64,000 bases of DNA from NCBI GenBank assembly GCA_963513935.1, contig OY740776.1, positions 14,929,819 through 14,993,818 on the forward strand, written 5' to 3'. The notes beneath the pieces were generated by a model. That model did not search any database. It was given only the letters and a program-made list of their open reading frames with translations, and was not told the DNA's origin. Below, one piece after another: positions 45,872-57,730 of this stretch (within the stretch, counting starts at the first letter, position 1; each line of letters begins with the position of its first letter). The stretch is from Aphrophora alni (taxonomy: Eukaryota; Arthropoda; Insecta; Hemiptera; Aphrophoridae). A program made the translations under genes and the position numbers.

Positions 45872-46798
45872 AGTTACTTTTAATAATTAAATGGAAGTCT
45901 TTCAGTTTAGTTTATTGTAATTAACTCATTAAAAGCTGATTAACTAGAGTGGTGTTTGGTTTGGTGGGGAATAAGTGAATTAAGACTTCTTTAAGGAATG
46001 TCCAAGCACGTTTTCCTACCGAATCATAGGTTTGCATAATTCTATCGTGGTATTTAATTAATTACAACCTCAACCATGCCGAAATTAATCTTTACGGAAT
46101 TTTATTTAAATTCAATAATTAGACTACTCTATTGGGTAACAATAGGTGTAGAAACATATTACTGATAGTGTATGTGTACCCTGATAATATTATCAGCACT
46201 GATAGCTTCATCAATATCAGCTTATCTCGTTACACAATGATTAATCGAAACAAAGCTTTCACGATTATTTCCTCGAAAGATAAATTGTAGAATTTCTTAA
46301 GAATTTGTTTGGAGCACATTTTGACATTTTTGTTACTCACGTAGAAAGTTATGTGAACGAATACTTTGTGGTGATACAGGGTGATTCAGAATTCTACAGG
46401 AGATTATTCTAGAGGTAAATATAAGAAAGCAAGTTAATGTAAACGTAGGTTTGGAAACGCTTCACATGCCGCCTGTCGGTCATTTTGTGTTCAAAAAAGA
46501 AGATAACTTTTGAAATTAGTAATTTTATGAGTTTAAATTTGGTATAAGCATTGTTTACGCTATCAGTATACCAAGATAAATCGTTACTATGTAAATATTC
46601 AAAATGGGGAACGTTTCTATTTTTTAAAGTCAAATATCTCAGAAATCGTATTTTACGAATATTTTACAGGAGACAAAATATTTATAAATATATACTTTAA
46701 ATATTACACTGATCATATACAATAACATTGGAACGTTGCACTTCTTGTCGGACAGTAAACGTGGCTGATGACGACTGGAGCCGAATATAGACGATTCA

Positions 46799-47090
46799 GT
46801 GCGTCACCGACCTGATCGTGACGGTTCACTTACGTTCACTCCTCGGCAAGAACGAGCCAAAGAAAGTTTTCACTTTAATAATTTGAGACAACGGGTTCCG
46901 ATTGCAGACATCAAAACACAAGTGCGCTCTAGTTCAAGCTGGTCTGATCGGAACATCGCAATTGTGCGCAACAGTGTTGTCGTGAGTCCACAAATGTCAT
47001 TCGCCGTCGTTCACAACAGTTCGCAGAGCAAGACATGGAGATGGAGTTATGGCAGATGTAATTTAGAGTACTTTAGTCAACATTTAAAAA
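46799..47090 (+). pseudogene. Transposase N-terminal helix-turn-helix remnant
   Basis: RVPIADIKTQVRSSSSWSDR then NIAIVRNSVVVSPQMSF, continuing in another frame as RRRSQQFAEQD, matches the pattern of insect Tc1/mariner-like transposases with a SDENI..VR.SV..SP..SIRRRSQQLG helix-turn-helix. One frameshift lies near 47005. Nothing of the DDE domain follows; the minisatellite starts about 130 bp downstream. Confidence 0.5.
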
Positions 47091-47205
47091 CCGGCGTAAT
47101 TAGTGAATCACCCTTTACAAGAGTACATGGAGCGGAATGTAGAAGAAAAATGTGCTGCTCAGCGCATAACCTCTGAACCTGTCAAATCCTTCTGACCCTT
47201 GTTAA

Positions 47206-47834
47206 CTGGAGATGCGGCGCTCAGAACACTGGCTGCTAAGATGACTGGCCGCTCATAACACTGCCCGCTCAGATGACTGGCCGCTCATAACACTGCCCGC
47301 TCAGATGACTGGCCGCTCATAACACTGGCAGCTCAGATGACTGGCCGCTCAGAACACTGGCCGCACAGATGACTGGCCGCTCAGATGACTGCCAGCTCAG
47401 ATGACTGGCCGTTCAGATGACTGGCCGCTCATAACACTGCCCGCTCAGATGACTGGCCGCTCATAACACTGCCCGCTCAGATGACTGGCCGCTCATAACA
47501 CTGCCCGTTCAGATGACTGGCCGCTCATAACACTGCCCGCTCAGATAACTGGCCGTTCAGATGACTGGGCGCTCAGATGACTGGCCGCTCAGATGACTGG
47601 CAGCTCAGATGTCTGGCCGCTCAGAACACTGGCCGCACAGATGACTGGCCGCTCAGATGACTGGCAGCTCAGATGACTGGCAGCTCAGATGACTGGCCGC
47701 TCAGAACACTGGCCGCTCAGATGACTGGCAGCTCAGATGACTGGCCGCTCAGATAACTAGCTGCTCAGAACACTGGCCGCTCAGATGACCGGCTGCTCAG
47801 AACACTGGCCAGTTAGATAACTGGTCGCTCGGAA
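47206..47834 (+). repeat. 16-bp minisatellite, about 39 units
   Basis: Units are gatgactggccgctca with variants gaacactggccgctca, taacactgcccgctca and gatgactggcagctca. Variants are arranged in short mixed runs, so there is a higher-order pattern. A 16-bp unit changes frame at each repeat, so it does not encode a repeat protein. Confidence 0.95.
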
Positions 47835-47999
47835 GGTACGACCATCTATAAGTTATCATTATATTTTGATAAAAAACAAAATGTCAGACGAACAGATAAT
47901 GAAGTGTTTTGGATATTTATTTACAGGAACTTTTATTCTTTATTTTGATGCCCCTGAATCATTTCTCGAAGTTAGGTTATATTTTTGAAACACCCTGTA

Positions 48000-49070
48000 T
48001 ATAATCGTACACGGTTACGGTAAATGACGATTAGTTTTGGGAATGGATAAATGGAAAGTTTGTGCAATGTTTTACACTGTCTGTTTTTCTAAAAAAAAAT
48101 AAAGGCGAGAACTATAATTGTATGATCAGACTGTACATAAACACCTTTTATTTCTTTAACCAATTAGCGTTATTAAACACAAATTAAGAGAGTACAAGGG
48201 AAAACCTTGTAGTGTGTATGGATTAATTAAAGTTAGACACGACATGAGCGGAGCGACGGAAATGTGACATGTGGGGATCGGCAGACGTAGGATGAAGCCT
48301 CACGTGCCCGCCTGCCACGCGAAGCCATTTCACCCAAGTATTAAGTTTCCTAGAGTATAGTCCGATTAAAAGTACTTCCACTCGTAAGAACTTTCAGTGT
48401 TTGAAAGTTTTATTATAAATTTAAAAATAAAAACTTGTCTTTTAAATTCAGATCTATCTAAACACCTAGAAGGAGCTGAACAAATGATAACTTTGTTATT
48501 TGGAATATTTGCTAATTTTCAGTTTCCCACTCCGTTGCAGACAAAAAATTCCACTTCCCGGTTACATCAATTCTCATCAATTTTTTAGACTAATTTCCCT
48601 CTACTATATAAGAGGATGGTAACTGATAATTTTGTCTCCTTTAAACGAGACCAAAAAATAGTTTTTACGAATATTTTTTATCTTTTAAGATCAGTGGTAT
48701 TTTTATATTTAAAAATTTGGTGTACAGTTTTAAGTTTGAAATAATCCGGACAGACAATTTTTTAAATTAGAGCAGAGATCAACTTAATTGACTTAATTAA
48801 TCGTGGTTTCTCATCGTTGGACTTGATAAGCATATCTTAATATAATACAGTTGTTGGGACAAATCAAATGCTATTTCTATATATTTATTTCTATATATAA
48901 TAATACGAGACGTTTCGACAGTTAAATCTACTTTCTTTATCAAGTGACAAAATGTAGAATTTGAAAGCGATGAGTGCTAGTAATAAAGTTTTAGTAGGAC
49001 AATCTTTATTTCGGTCGATATAAGGAATGGAAAGATTGCAAAGCTACGAGATAATATTATAATTTACTAG
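48000..49070. other. Mostly non-coding, with one hairpin-like motif
   Basis: No gene supported. Near 48905-48945 the minus strand reads CTTGATAAAG ... GTCGAAACGTC, one of the recurrent motifs discussed in the findings. The rest is single-copy in this window. Confidence 0.35.
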
Positions 49071-49385
49071 TATCGGAAAAATAAAATTTACTAACGACGA
49101 TTTCTTGACTTGAGAAAACGGAAAAAGTAATTTTCGACATGTTCTCCGTCCATCGTCGTAAGCACGATAGCAACCATAAAAATTAAGAAGAAATTTGGTA
49201 TTGTGCAATCTTAGTAAATTCAGAAAAAAGGAAAACAAACAGTCTTAAACCGTTTTGGTTCATCGTGTGCTAATCAAATTATAACAGTCTGATTAGTCTG
49301 ATTATAGTCTAATTCTAACACCACATCTCTATGAAAACAAATAGAGAAGTTATTGTTAAATGTAATCTTACATATCATAAGCGAT
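49070..49385 (+). repeat. Dispersed repeat family B, 5' part
   Basis: cttgagaaaacggaaaaagt, aagcacgatagcaacc, cagtcttaaaccgttttg, and acatctctatgaaaacaaat with agagaagttattgtta match the first half of the copies at 35700 and 52320. It stops at the edge of the 16-bp minisatellite. Confidence 0.6.
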
Positions 49386-50500
49386 ACGCATCTTAAAGAT
49401 ACGTATCTTAAGCAATACGTATCTTAAGCTATACATATCTTATACGATACATATCTTATACGATACACATCTTAAGCGATACATATCGCTATACGTATCT
49501 TAAGCTATCCATATCTTAAGCGATACGTGTCTTAAGGGATTCAAATCTTAAACGATACATATCTTAAGCGTACATATCTTAAAAGATACGTATCTTAAGC
49601 GATTCAAATCTTAAGCAATACATATATTAAGCGATACATATCTTAAGCGATACGTATCTTAAGCGATACGTATCTTAAGCTATACATATCTTATACGATA
49701 CATATCTTATACGATACACATCTTAAGCGATACATATCGCTATACGTATCTTAAGCTATCCATATCTTAAGCGATACGTGTCTTAAGGGAGTCAAATCTT
49801 AAACGATACATATCTTATACGATACATATCTTAAGCGTACATATAGCTATACGTATCTTAAGCTATCCATATCTTAAGCGATACGTGTCTTAAGGGATTC
49901 AAATCTTAAACGATACATATCTTATACGATACATATCTTAAGCGTACATATCTTAAAAGATACGTATCTTAAGCGATTCAAATCTTAAGCAATACATATA
50001 TTAAGCGATACATATATTATACAATAGATATCTTAAGCGATACATATAGTATACGATACATATCTTAACCGATACATATCTTAAGCGATTCAAATCTTAA
50101 GCAATACATATATTAAACGATACATATCCTAACCGATACATATATTATACGATACATATCTTAAGCGATACATATCTTAAGCGATACATATCTTAAGCGA
50201 TACACATCTTAAGCGATACATATATTATACGATACATATCTTAACCGATACATATCTTAAGCGTACATAGCTTAAACGATACGTATCTTAAGCGATTCAA
50301 ATCTTAAGCAATACATATATTAAGCGATACATATATTATACGATACATAACTCAAGTGATACATATCTTAAGCGATACATATCTTAACCGATGCATATCT
50401 TAACCGATATATATCTTAACCGACATATATCTTAAGCGTATATATCTTAAGCGATACATATCTTAAGCGATAGGTACTTATCTTAAGCGATTGCTAGTGC
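49385..50500 (+). repeat. 16-bp minisatellite, about 70 units with higher-order repeats
   Basis: The basic unit is acatatcttaagcgat, with variants such as acgtatcttaagcgat and acatatcttatacgat. A block of about 250 bp starting near 49441 is repeated from 49692, and part of it again from about 49848. The unit contains cttaag and gatacgtatc palindromes, so the array can pair with itself. It is non-coding. Confidence 0.95.
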
Positions 50501-52320
50501 TCGTACAAATCGTGTTGGGTGGCTTAACACCAGTAGGATAACGATATCTATCTTAAGATTTATTACACGCTCGACCTATCTCTTCGCTTACTATCAAACG
50601 ATATTCAAAGCAACAGCATACGTTTTGAGGTACAAGTAATGCTTAAGATTTAAGTTTCTTAATTTCGCTCAACAATAGTTTTGGGAAATAGTCCTGTTTA
50701 TAGAATTATACAACTGACGTGATAACTGTAGGCTATAGAAAGATACAAATGAAAAATCAAGAGTTCCAAACTACTGCGGATTGTGTGGCACATTCATTAT
50801 AGTTTGATTTGAACTGCTTTAGAATGGTTCGGTACATCTCGTCCTGTAGTAGCATTTCGGACAGCGGAAATGTCTTAGAAAAATGTTACAAACTAATGAG
50901 TAAAACCTCGCTCACCCTGAGGAATAGTTAAGAAGGGTTGGGGAACGCAATGCAGGTAGTCGGAGGTCCTTGACACCTGTGATACATCACCTGGACCCAC
51001 CTTGACCCCTACCTTTCTTTACTGACGAAGTTTTTTGAATTTTAATGTTATTGTTACAAGTGATCTCTAATAGTCAACATCTTTGTGAACTATGGAGTTT
51101 TCAATAATCACAAGAGGCCAACCTAGTTTAATATTTAAAGGGTACCGGTACACTAACCTAACCTAACCTAACCATACCCTGAAGTCAGAAATCTAATTGT
51201 GACACTTTAAGATGAAATTCACAAGAATTGATATAAATTTAGAAGGAGTAAAGAGTGAGTATGATCTTGTGTTAGTTTTTCGTAGTTTATTTAATTTAAT
51301 TTTCATATAATTTAGCAGTCTGGTGGAATGTATTGTAGTTTAGAGAGAGTAATGCTGTCAAATAGTTATTGTAGAACTGTGAAACATTCAGGTGTTTGGA
51401 CGAGATGTTACTAGTGGGCATGTAGAGAGGTAAACCCAAGCCTCTGTTTCTGGAATTTGGACGAGATGTTACGACACGTTTATAATTGTGAACCGCCGAG
51501 CAACCGTGGTTGGGAGTGGAAGGTTGTCCTACGCTAGGGCAATCAGTAAAGAGCAGTTGTCATAGCAACCAACCGGTGCACATTATGTTGCCAGTTTTCT
51601 GTCATTGTAATTACTTGGTTAGCGCACTATATGGGAAAAAAAACTCCCATGTATTCTCCCCCACACCGCACTCAGCCGATCATAAAACCAGTATTGAATC
51701 AAATTAAAAATCAAATCCGACACATCGTTCACCTGTTTTTTAAAATATCAAAACATCACAAGTTATCTTTACGAACAAAATCTCCCCTGATACAGATTGG
51801 TGTGCAGCAAAATTATCGGAAGATAAAATTGGCATCTCTAGATCGTTAAAATATCTAGTGAGCAGACGGCATTGAACACTGTTTATTACAAGCTTATAAA
51901 GGAAAGTAACCTACCCAATGATGCGGAACCATTCCAGATGTACGTGATCAAATACTTTAATAATACTCCTAGTGAATAGTGTGTACCTTTCACAGCCGAT
52001 AGTTAGAACCACTGGAAGAAAGTAACGGATTACTTTCACTCGAGTGTAGGTGTGGTCAACACGAGTCAGTCTTATCACCTGTGCCAAGCCAGTAGTCAGC
52101 CTATAAATTATCTTTGCCATTCTGCGACTACAGAGTTCTGATTGTCACACAGCGATTGTAAAATCATTATTGGTGATTTGGTTAGGTCGTGATGATCATT
52201 GCCTTGATCTTCGGGGTTACCGTACTTGTGACTTATATCATGAGTTATTTCAACAAAGTCTAATGGTATCAACTCAACTTGGTACGATTACAAATAACGG
52301 TTCTTTTTGGTGGTATCAGG
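50501..52320. other. Non-coding stretch with one CCTAA run
   Basis: ctaacctaacctaacctaac occurs near 51153-51172. The remainder has no supported gene. Short frames at 51510-51849 overlap in different phases and show no motifs. Confidence 0.35.
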
Positions 52321-53430
52321 ATCCGAAAGTGATTTTCAACGACGTTTTGTTCACTAGCGTTGTCGTTTTTACGTAAACAAGAAAAGAATATGAATATATG
52401 AATGGTTATAAATACCTTGTTTGTCAAACAATCCTTATTTATAACAATCCATTAGGCTACAATGAATTCTAAGAATATGAAATTTGGTTTAGGAGACTAT
52501 ATTGTAAAACCATATTGAAGTTCAGAAAAATCTAATTTAAAATATCAAAATAGCGACCATTTTAAACAGTTTTTTGTTCGTATCTAGTGCGCTAATCAAC
52601 TTTAAACACGCTAAATTAGATTTGCAGATTTTAATTCTGTTTGTAATGACGCCAACTTCACCTCTACTATAACAAACAGGAAGTTACTGTCAAATTGTAA
52701 TTTCGAAACTCGGACCTCGCAAGGAAAGGACGTATAGTTACAAGATCTGGCAGGGCGGAGTCATCGAGACAACTGTAGCTAGTGGAGGGTCCTTCATACG
52801 TACAGTAGCCTCAGACTAGGAATGTGTCTGGTGTAAGGGGCGTGTCCTCCCTTCTACTTGCTTCCCTAGCCTGACTTGGCGGTACAACCCATTCCAAGAA
52901 AACTAGGTACACAAATTACTGCTTAGCTACATTTAATTCCTAAAGTTACAACTTCGTGACAGACTTTTGTAGACGTTTTATTCTTATTTACACCAATAAA
53001 AGAAACGAAAGTAGGGTACACGTTTACACGGAAACATTGAGGTCTATATTTTTTTATTGGGGTTGTACCGCTGAAAGTAAACGCAAACAACAAAGCGTGG
53101 GGCTTTTCTTTTCCTCTGCACCTCAGTACTTCCTAGCTTGAAGATACTGTACATCTTCCAGACCCAACGGAGTCTTGACACTGATACAAGCAAAGTGAGG
53201 GGAAACTTTTTATAGAGATCTACGTGGGGCCCGTTAACGCTTAGCCGACGTGAAGTCTTCATGGTTCAGAAAACCTGTGTAACCATTGTTTTAAACAAAC
53301 TTATCCTTTGGGTAAGATCCCTTCTTCTACCAAGATAATTTAACATTTCCTTAGACGCAGCAAAAGAAACTTTAGTGCGTTACATTTAGAGGATCGTCTC
53401 TTAATATATTGTAAGATGGGGCTAGGTACT
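52320..53430 (+). repeat. Dispersed repeat family B, long copy
   Basis: It contains atagcgaccattttaaacag, gcagattttaattctg, aggaagttactgtcaaattg, then from 52812 the segment shared with 36209-36590, then aaacctgtgtaaccattgtt and gcgttacatttagagga. This is the most complete copy. Confidence 0.75.
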
Positions 53431-53477
53431 CCGTCCGATAGAATAAAACTTGAACAACGCGTTTCAACGACAAACTC

Positions 53478-53515
53478 GCCATCTTCAGTAATACATGAGC
53501 TACAATAACTAAACT
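53478..53515 (-). ncRNA. Hammerhead-like hairpin motif
   Basis: The minus strand reads CTGAAGATGGCGA, GTTTG, TCGTTGAAACGCGT. GGCGA and TCGTT can pair (two wobbles), and CTGAAGA fits CTGANGA, followed by GAAAC. A close relative lies at 57240-57282. No protein remnant is adjacent. Confidence 0.3.
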
Positions 53516-53559
53516 ATAAAGTTAGTCGTTGAAAGGCGTTTGGTTAAGTAAACGTAACT

Positions 53560-54660
53560 TTTGTGAGCTCTTGTATTCAAGTTTTTTTTTATCAAATATT
53601 ATCTCACAAGTCAAGCTCAATATTTATTTATAACTGGGTCCATTAACTTGTTTTGTATCTTTAACTTGCAAAGGTATTTGGTGGCTCTCTCTGTACAGCT
53701 TTCCAAAAATACCTCGCTTTTAATAAAGACACGCAGACTAAAGTGGGAATCGGATATCATTACAGATTACATGGTCGTGTTTTATGAATGACTGTGTTTG
53801 TTGTTCTCTGTCTGACCTCTCGACCCTCACGTGCTGTCACGGAGTCAATCCAGACATACCGACGTAATATCAGCTTTAACACACAAGATTTATGTTGACA
53901 TACATCTGTAAAAAGAATGGGGAGCTAGCACGAGTATTTCATTTTATTTGTGATACTGACGACTTAGATCTCGGCGTCTAAATGTGCAACACGAGTTATT
54001 CTAAAATAGGCTCTACAAAGAGTTTGAGGAAACAATGTTAGAAACAGCCGCCATTTTGAAATTTTAATATCTTTATTTTTAAGTAATTTATTTAACTGAT
54101 AGTATAAAACCTTGATTATGTACACAATTTGAATAAACTGTAATAAAATTTCGACTGCCGATTTAAAATTATTAAAATAATTATATCTGCTTGGATTTAC
54201 ATAATTACTTTGAATACAATCTTCTGCCAATCCTAGCATTGTCTTATTTATATGTCGACGCGTTTCGGAGTTCCTCCATCTTCAAGTACTCTAGTACTGG
54301 ATTGGTCCGTTAAGAATTCTTCTGTATATACATCTCTTACCACTCCCCTTATCACTAGGCTCCACCCCGTATTATGTAATTTGGTGGATTTTCAAACATT
54401 TAGGTTTTGAAACACTACTTCCATTTATCTTCTTTTAATAATCTCATAAAATCTTTCATTTCACATGGGATATGGTTTTAAGTAGAGTAATTTGAATCTA
54501 TCTTTTCATATTTATAGGATTTAATGTGTTCAATAAATCTTGTTTTTAATTTTCGTTAATTTTGACCATATTTCACTTTCTTCTATATTTTTGCTTCGTC
54601 TATTCTTTATAGTGTTGTCCGTGTTGAATACCACTTTCTAATTTACATACAGAACCATAC
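53560..54660. other. Non-coding stretch with one hairpin motif
   Basis: At 54255-54290 the minus strand reads CTTGAAGATGGAGGAACTCC then GAAACGCG; GGAG-GAA-CTCC forms a clean stem. No gene supported elsewhere in this stretch. Confidence 0.4.
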
Positions 54661-54676
54661 TGAAATTCAGAAAATA

Positions 54677-55194
54677 TAGCAGAGTAGCCTCACGTCAAAA
54701 TCAATTTTTATGGGTTTTATTCGTAAAATAAATGTTGGAAAAATATTTTATCAAAAAAAAGTGTCTGAAAGATGATTACATAATATAATTACACAAGTTG
54801 TTTTTTCGTGAAAAAATTAACTCTGTGTTATCTTTCATACTCATGACATTCACTTCAATAAACGTACTGAAGGTTTGGCCAGGTGGTTTTATATATATAT
54901 ATATATATATAGCAACCTGGCCAAACCTTTCGTGACATATAATAATACAGCCCTACATATTTACAGCAAAGAAAACATTATTTAGTCTTATGAAGTAAGG
55001 TATGTAGTAGAGGATAAAAAAATAAAACAAGGAAAATACGACGCCACCATAACCTCCTAAGACCTAGAGGTGAACATAATTATATTATGTAATCATCTTT
55101 CCGACACTTTTTTTCGATAATAAAATATTTTTCCAACATTTATTTGACGAATAAAACCCATAAAAATTGATTTTGAAGTGAGGCTACTCTGCTA
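54677..55194. mobile_element. MITE with about 113-bp TIRs and TA flanks
   Basis: agcagagtagcctcacgtca ... tgattacataatataatta is mirrored from 55080 to 55194 with only a few differences. TA precedes 54677 and follows 55194. The 518-bp element has no coding frame. A second palindrome is nested inside (54868-54932). TA flanks and long TIRs suggest a Tc1/mariner-type non-autonomous element. Confidence 0.85.
54868..54932. repeat. Nested palindrome around a TA microsatellite
   Basis: aaggtttggccaggt and acctggccaaacctt flank a TA dinucleotide tract of about 24 bp. It lies within the MITE at 54677-55194 and may be a separate small insertion. Confidence 0.8.
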
Positions 55195-55199
55195 TATAA

Positions 55200-55780
55200 T
55201 TACCAAATCTAAATGAAAGTGTCAAACGGCGGCCATTTTAAACGCTCATGTCTCGTGTGTTATTCAAACATAAAAATATGCAGATTTAAATTCTACTTGT
55301 ATAGGTACCAACTTCACCTCTCTACGATGGTAAATAGTGAAGTTATTGTTACAAATCCAATTTCTTACCCTGACAACTCAAAAAAAAAATGTGGTATTTG
55401 TTAAAATTTTAAGATCCAGAGACACATCACCGACACGAGCGTAGCGAGTGAATACCGTTTAATATATACATTTACAAGGTCAATTGTGACGCCCTAACCT
55501 AACCTAACCTAACCGAACATAACCTAACCTAACCTAACCTAACAAACCTTACCTAACCTAACCGACGCGACGTCAAGAAAGTATTGATGTTGTAAAATTC
55601 GAAGTTCAGAAAACCTGTGTAACAACTGTTTTAAACAAACTTACCCTACTAAGACTCCTTGATCTATCAATACAATTTAACATTCCCTACAAGGCTCAAG
55701 CAACTAACTTTTGGGTATTGCATTAAGAAGATCTGCTAACATTGTATGAAGGTGCTGGGTAAGCACCACGATGGCTCGAA
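55200..55780 (+). repeat. Dispersed repeat family B, copy with embedded CCTAA run
   Basis: acggcggccattttaaacgc, gtgaagttattgttacaaat, cgagcgtagcgagtg, a CCTAA run (55495-55563, about eleven units), then gtgtaacaactgttttaaac and gctgggtaagcaccacgatg. The run replaces the block that separates these two parts in the 35.7 and 52.3 kb copies. Confidence 0.7.
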
Positions 55781-55789
55781 GATAACAGA

Positions 55790-57100
55790 GAGGTTTTATG
55801 TCTAAAAACAATTAGTAACTTTCAAAGTTTTTCCCCAACATTAGATAGATGCGTTACGCCTCTGGATGCAGCGAGAGAAGTTAGTTTTTTGAGCCATATG
55901 ACGCGTGATATACGGACACAATTACACAGCTAGCGTGACCTTACAAGGTCACGTCGGATTCCATATATTACTTTCCATTTCGGCTGTCAACTTGTCTAGT
56001 GTTGAATAATTTATTTCATGATTAACGATTAAGAAAGCACGTCTTACATTAGTTTTTGATAAATTTTCTCTTGGGGGGGTTGTAAATGGTTCTTTTATCA
56101 AATACAATTGTTTTAACTAGATTCATAATTAAGTGTAATTGTTTGTAAATGATTATTTTGTTTTTGTTATGGTTGATTATTCTCTCTGATAAGCTAATTG
56201 TATAAATTCTTTTCCTTGTTTTTTTTTTTTTTTTACGAATAACCATTCGATCATCATCGCCTTATACAAGAAAGAAGAGAAGAATATAAAATGAAGACGC
56301 CTAGCAGTTTAATATTTTAACGTCAGGGTCGGAAGAGAACAAAATTTGGTCAAGAGAGACCTGATAGGAAAGATTATAGAGAGGGATCTAACCCAAGACT
56401 ATGTAAATGGTGTAGATCCAGTTAGGTCATTGCCACGCCCCTTACTTATTATAAGTGTTCTAAACCGAAAACAATTGTTACGTCTATTTCCTTATAAAAA
56501 CTGATTTCCTTAGATCATCCCTTATAAAACGCTAGGCTTCAAATTTGCGTGAGGACAATATTTTATTTGCCTACAAGTGGACTACTGAAGATATTTTCTA
56601 ATTTATTTACATTTGATAACGTCATTAGTTTAAGTCGAAATTAAACACATTTCACCAAAATTATTTCTAAATATTTAAGGCTATTTCTACGATTTTTCAT
56701 GGTACATTTTTACTATTTATTCCTTAACTCTCGAATTGGGATTTTCAGCATGATGAGACTAATTTTCTTTTTCAGGATTCTTAGGAGGCCAAAAGAGTTT
56801 TTTTTTTTGTATTAGTAAAATTTTACGAAAATGGATAGATACGATTTTGATCTAATGAAGGACCTCTTTATCCTTATTGTTATGATAACATTTTATAATA
56901 TCAAATCGGTTTGTCCCTTTAGAGTGTAAAATAATGTTCAGAAGACAAGATTAGGTAAATGAATTTCATATAACCAAAAAATGTTTATAATTTGGAAATG
57001 ATTTTACCAGTTTCAGAATGGTTTTCAATTCCAATTATTATTCAAATCCTGAAAAAAAAAACATGTTATTACTGTATATTTTAAGAAAATTCTAAAATAC
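55790..57100. other. Mostly non-coding, with a long-TIR family end
   Basis: 56322-56440 (gtcagggtcggaagagaaca, gggatctaacccaagac, tagatccag, attgccacgcc) is an outer-end fragment of the long-TIR family. The rest has no supported feature. Confidence 0.45.
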
Positions 57101-57239
57101 AGGGTCTTTCAAAAGTAAGTTAAAAATTTAATTGATTATAGTTCGTTTATATTAAATGTTGAGCTTGACTTATGAGAAAAATTATACAGTATAACAAACA
57201 CACAGAACACGATTCTCACAAAAAATACGCCTAAGTATC

Positions 57240-57282
57240 AGACGCGTTTCAATGACAAGGTCGTCCTCTTCAGTGATACACG
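57240..57282 (-). ncRNA. Hammerhead-like hairpin motif
   Basis: The minus strand reads CTGAAGAGGACGACC, TTGTCATT, GAAACGCGTC. It is closely related to the motif at 53478-53515 and shares the acgcgt continuation. Confidence 0.3.
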
Positions 57283-57329
57283 AGCTACACCAATCAACCT
57301 ACTTGCTAGGGTTATTAAGTTGGAAGAGG

Positions 57330-57730
57330 CAACCGATATCGTCCTGGAGAAGTAGCAGTCTTTCTTATTGACACTACATTCTCTATTATCAAACACGGCT
57401 GAACGAAGGGTCGCCTCACATCAGCTATCTCTTGACCAACTCTTGTTCTCTTCCGACCCTGGCGTTAATAGAATATTCGAGGGCCTATGGTCTTTTAAAC
57501 TCTTTTCTTATTTTTTTAAAAACACCCGGAGTTTTTTCGATTTTAAACAAGGGGTAAATCTAAAAGTAGACAATTATTTCGAGACTTCACAAAAAACAAA
57601 ATTAAGAAACACTTTCTTGGGTTAGATCCCTCTCATTCATCTTACTTATCAGTCCTCTCTTGACACAACTCTTGTTTTCTTCTGACCATGACTCTATTAG
57701 AGTATTAAGGGGGTTGGTGACAGAGATAAA
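57330..57730. repeat. Long-TIR family fragments
   Basis: ctctattatcaaacacggct, gaacgaagggtcgcc and ctcttgttctcttccgaccc (57385-57460), then gggttagatccctctcattc and acaactcttgttttcttctg (57618-57690), match the left arm at 37200-37350 in two separate pieces with rearranged order. Confidence 0.6.

Larger units (their letters stand above)
46377..47997 (+). mobile_element. Tc1/mariner-type deletion derivative carrying a minisatellite
   Basis: It begins TA|CAGGGTGATTCAGAA and ends ttttgaaaCACCCTG|TA, with TIRs matching at about 12 of 15 positions and TA flanks. Inside are a transposase remnant (46799-47070) and a 16-bp minisatellite (47206-47834). Total length is 1,621 bp. The transposase catalytic domain is missing. 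Confidence 0.5.

Noticed and set aside
45628..45924. Four overlapping frames on both strands
   Set aside because: They arise because the small TIR element is a GC-rich palindrome with few stop codons.
57102..57140. Left end of another CAGGGTG element
   Set aside because: It reads cagggtctttc, and no matching right end with TA flank was found nearby.
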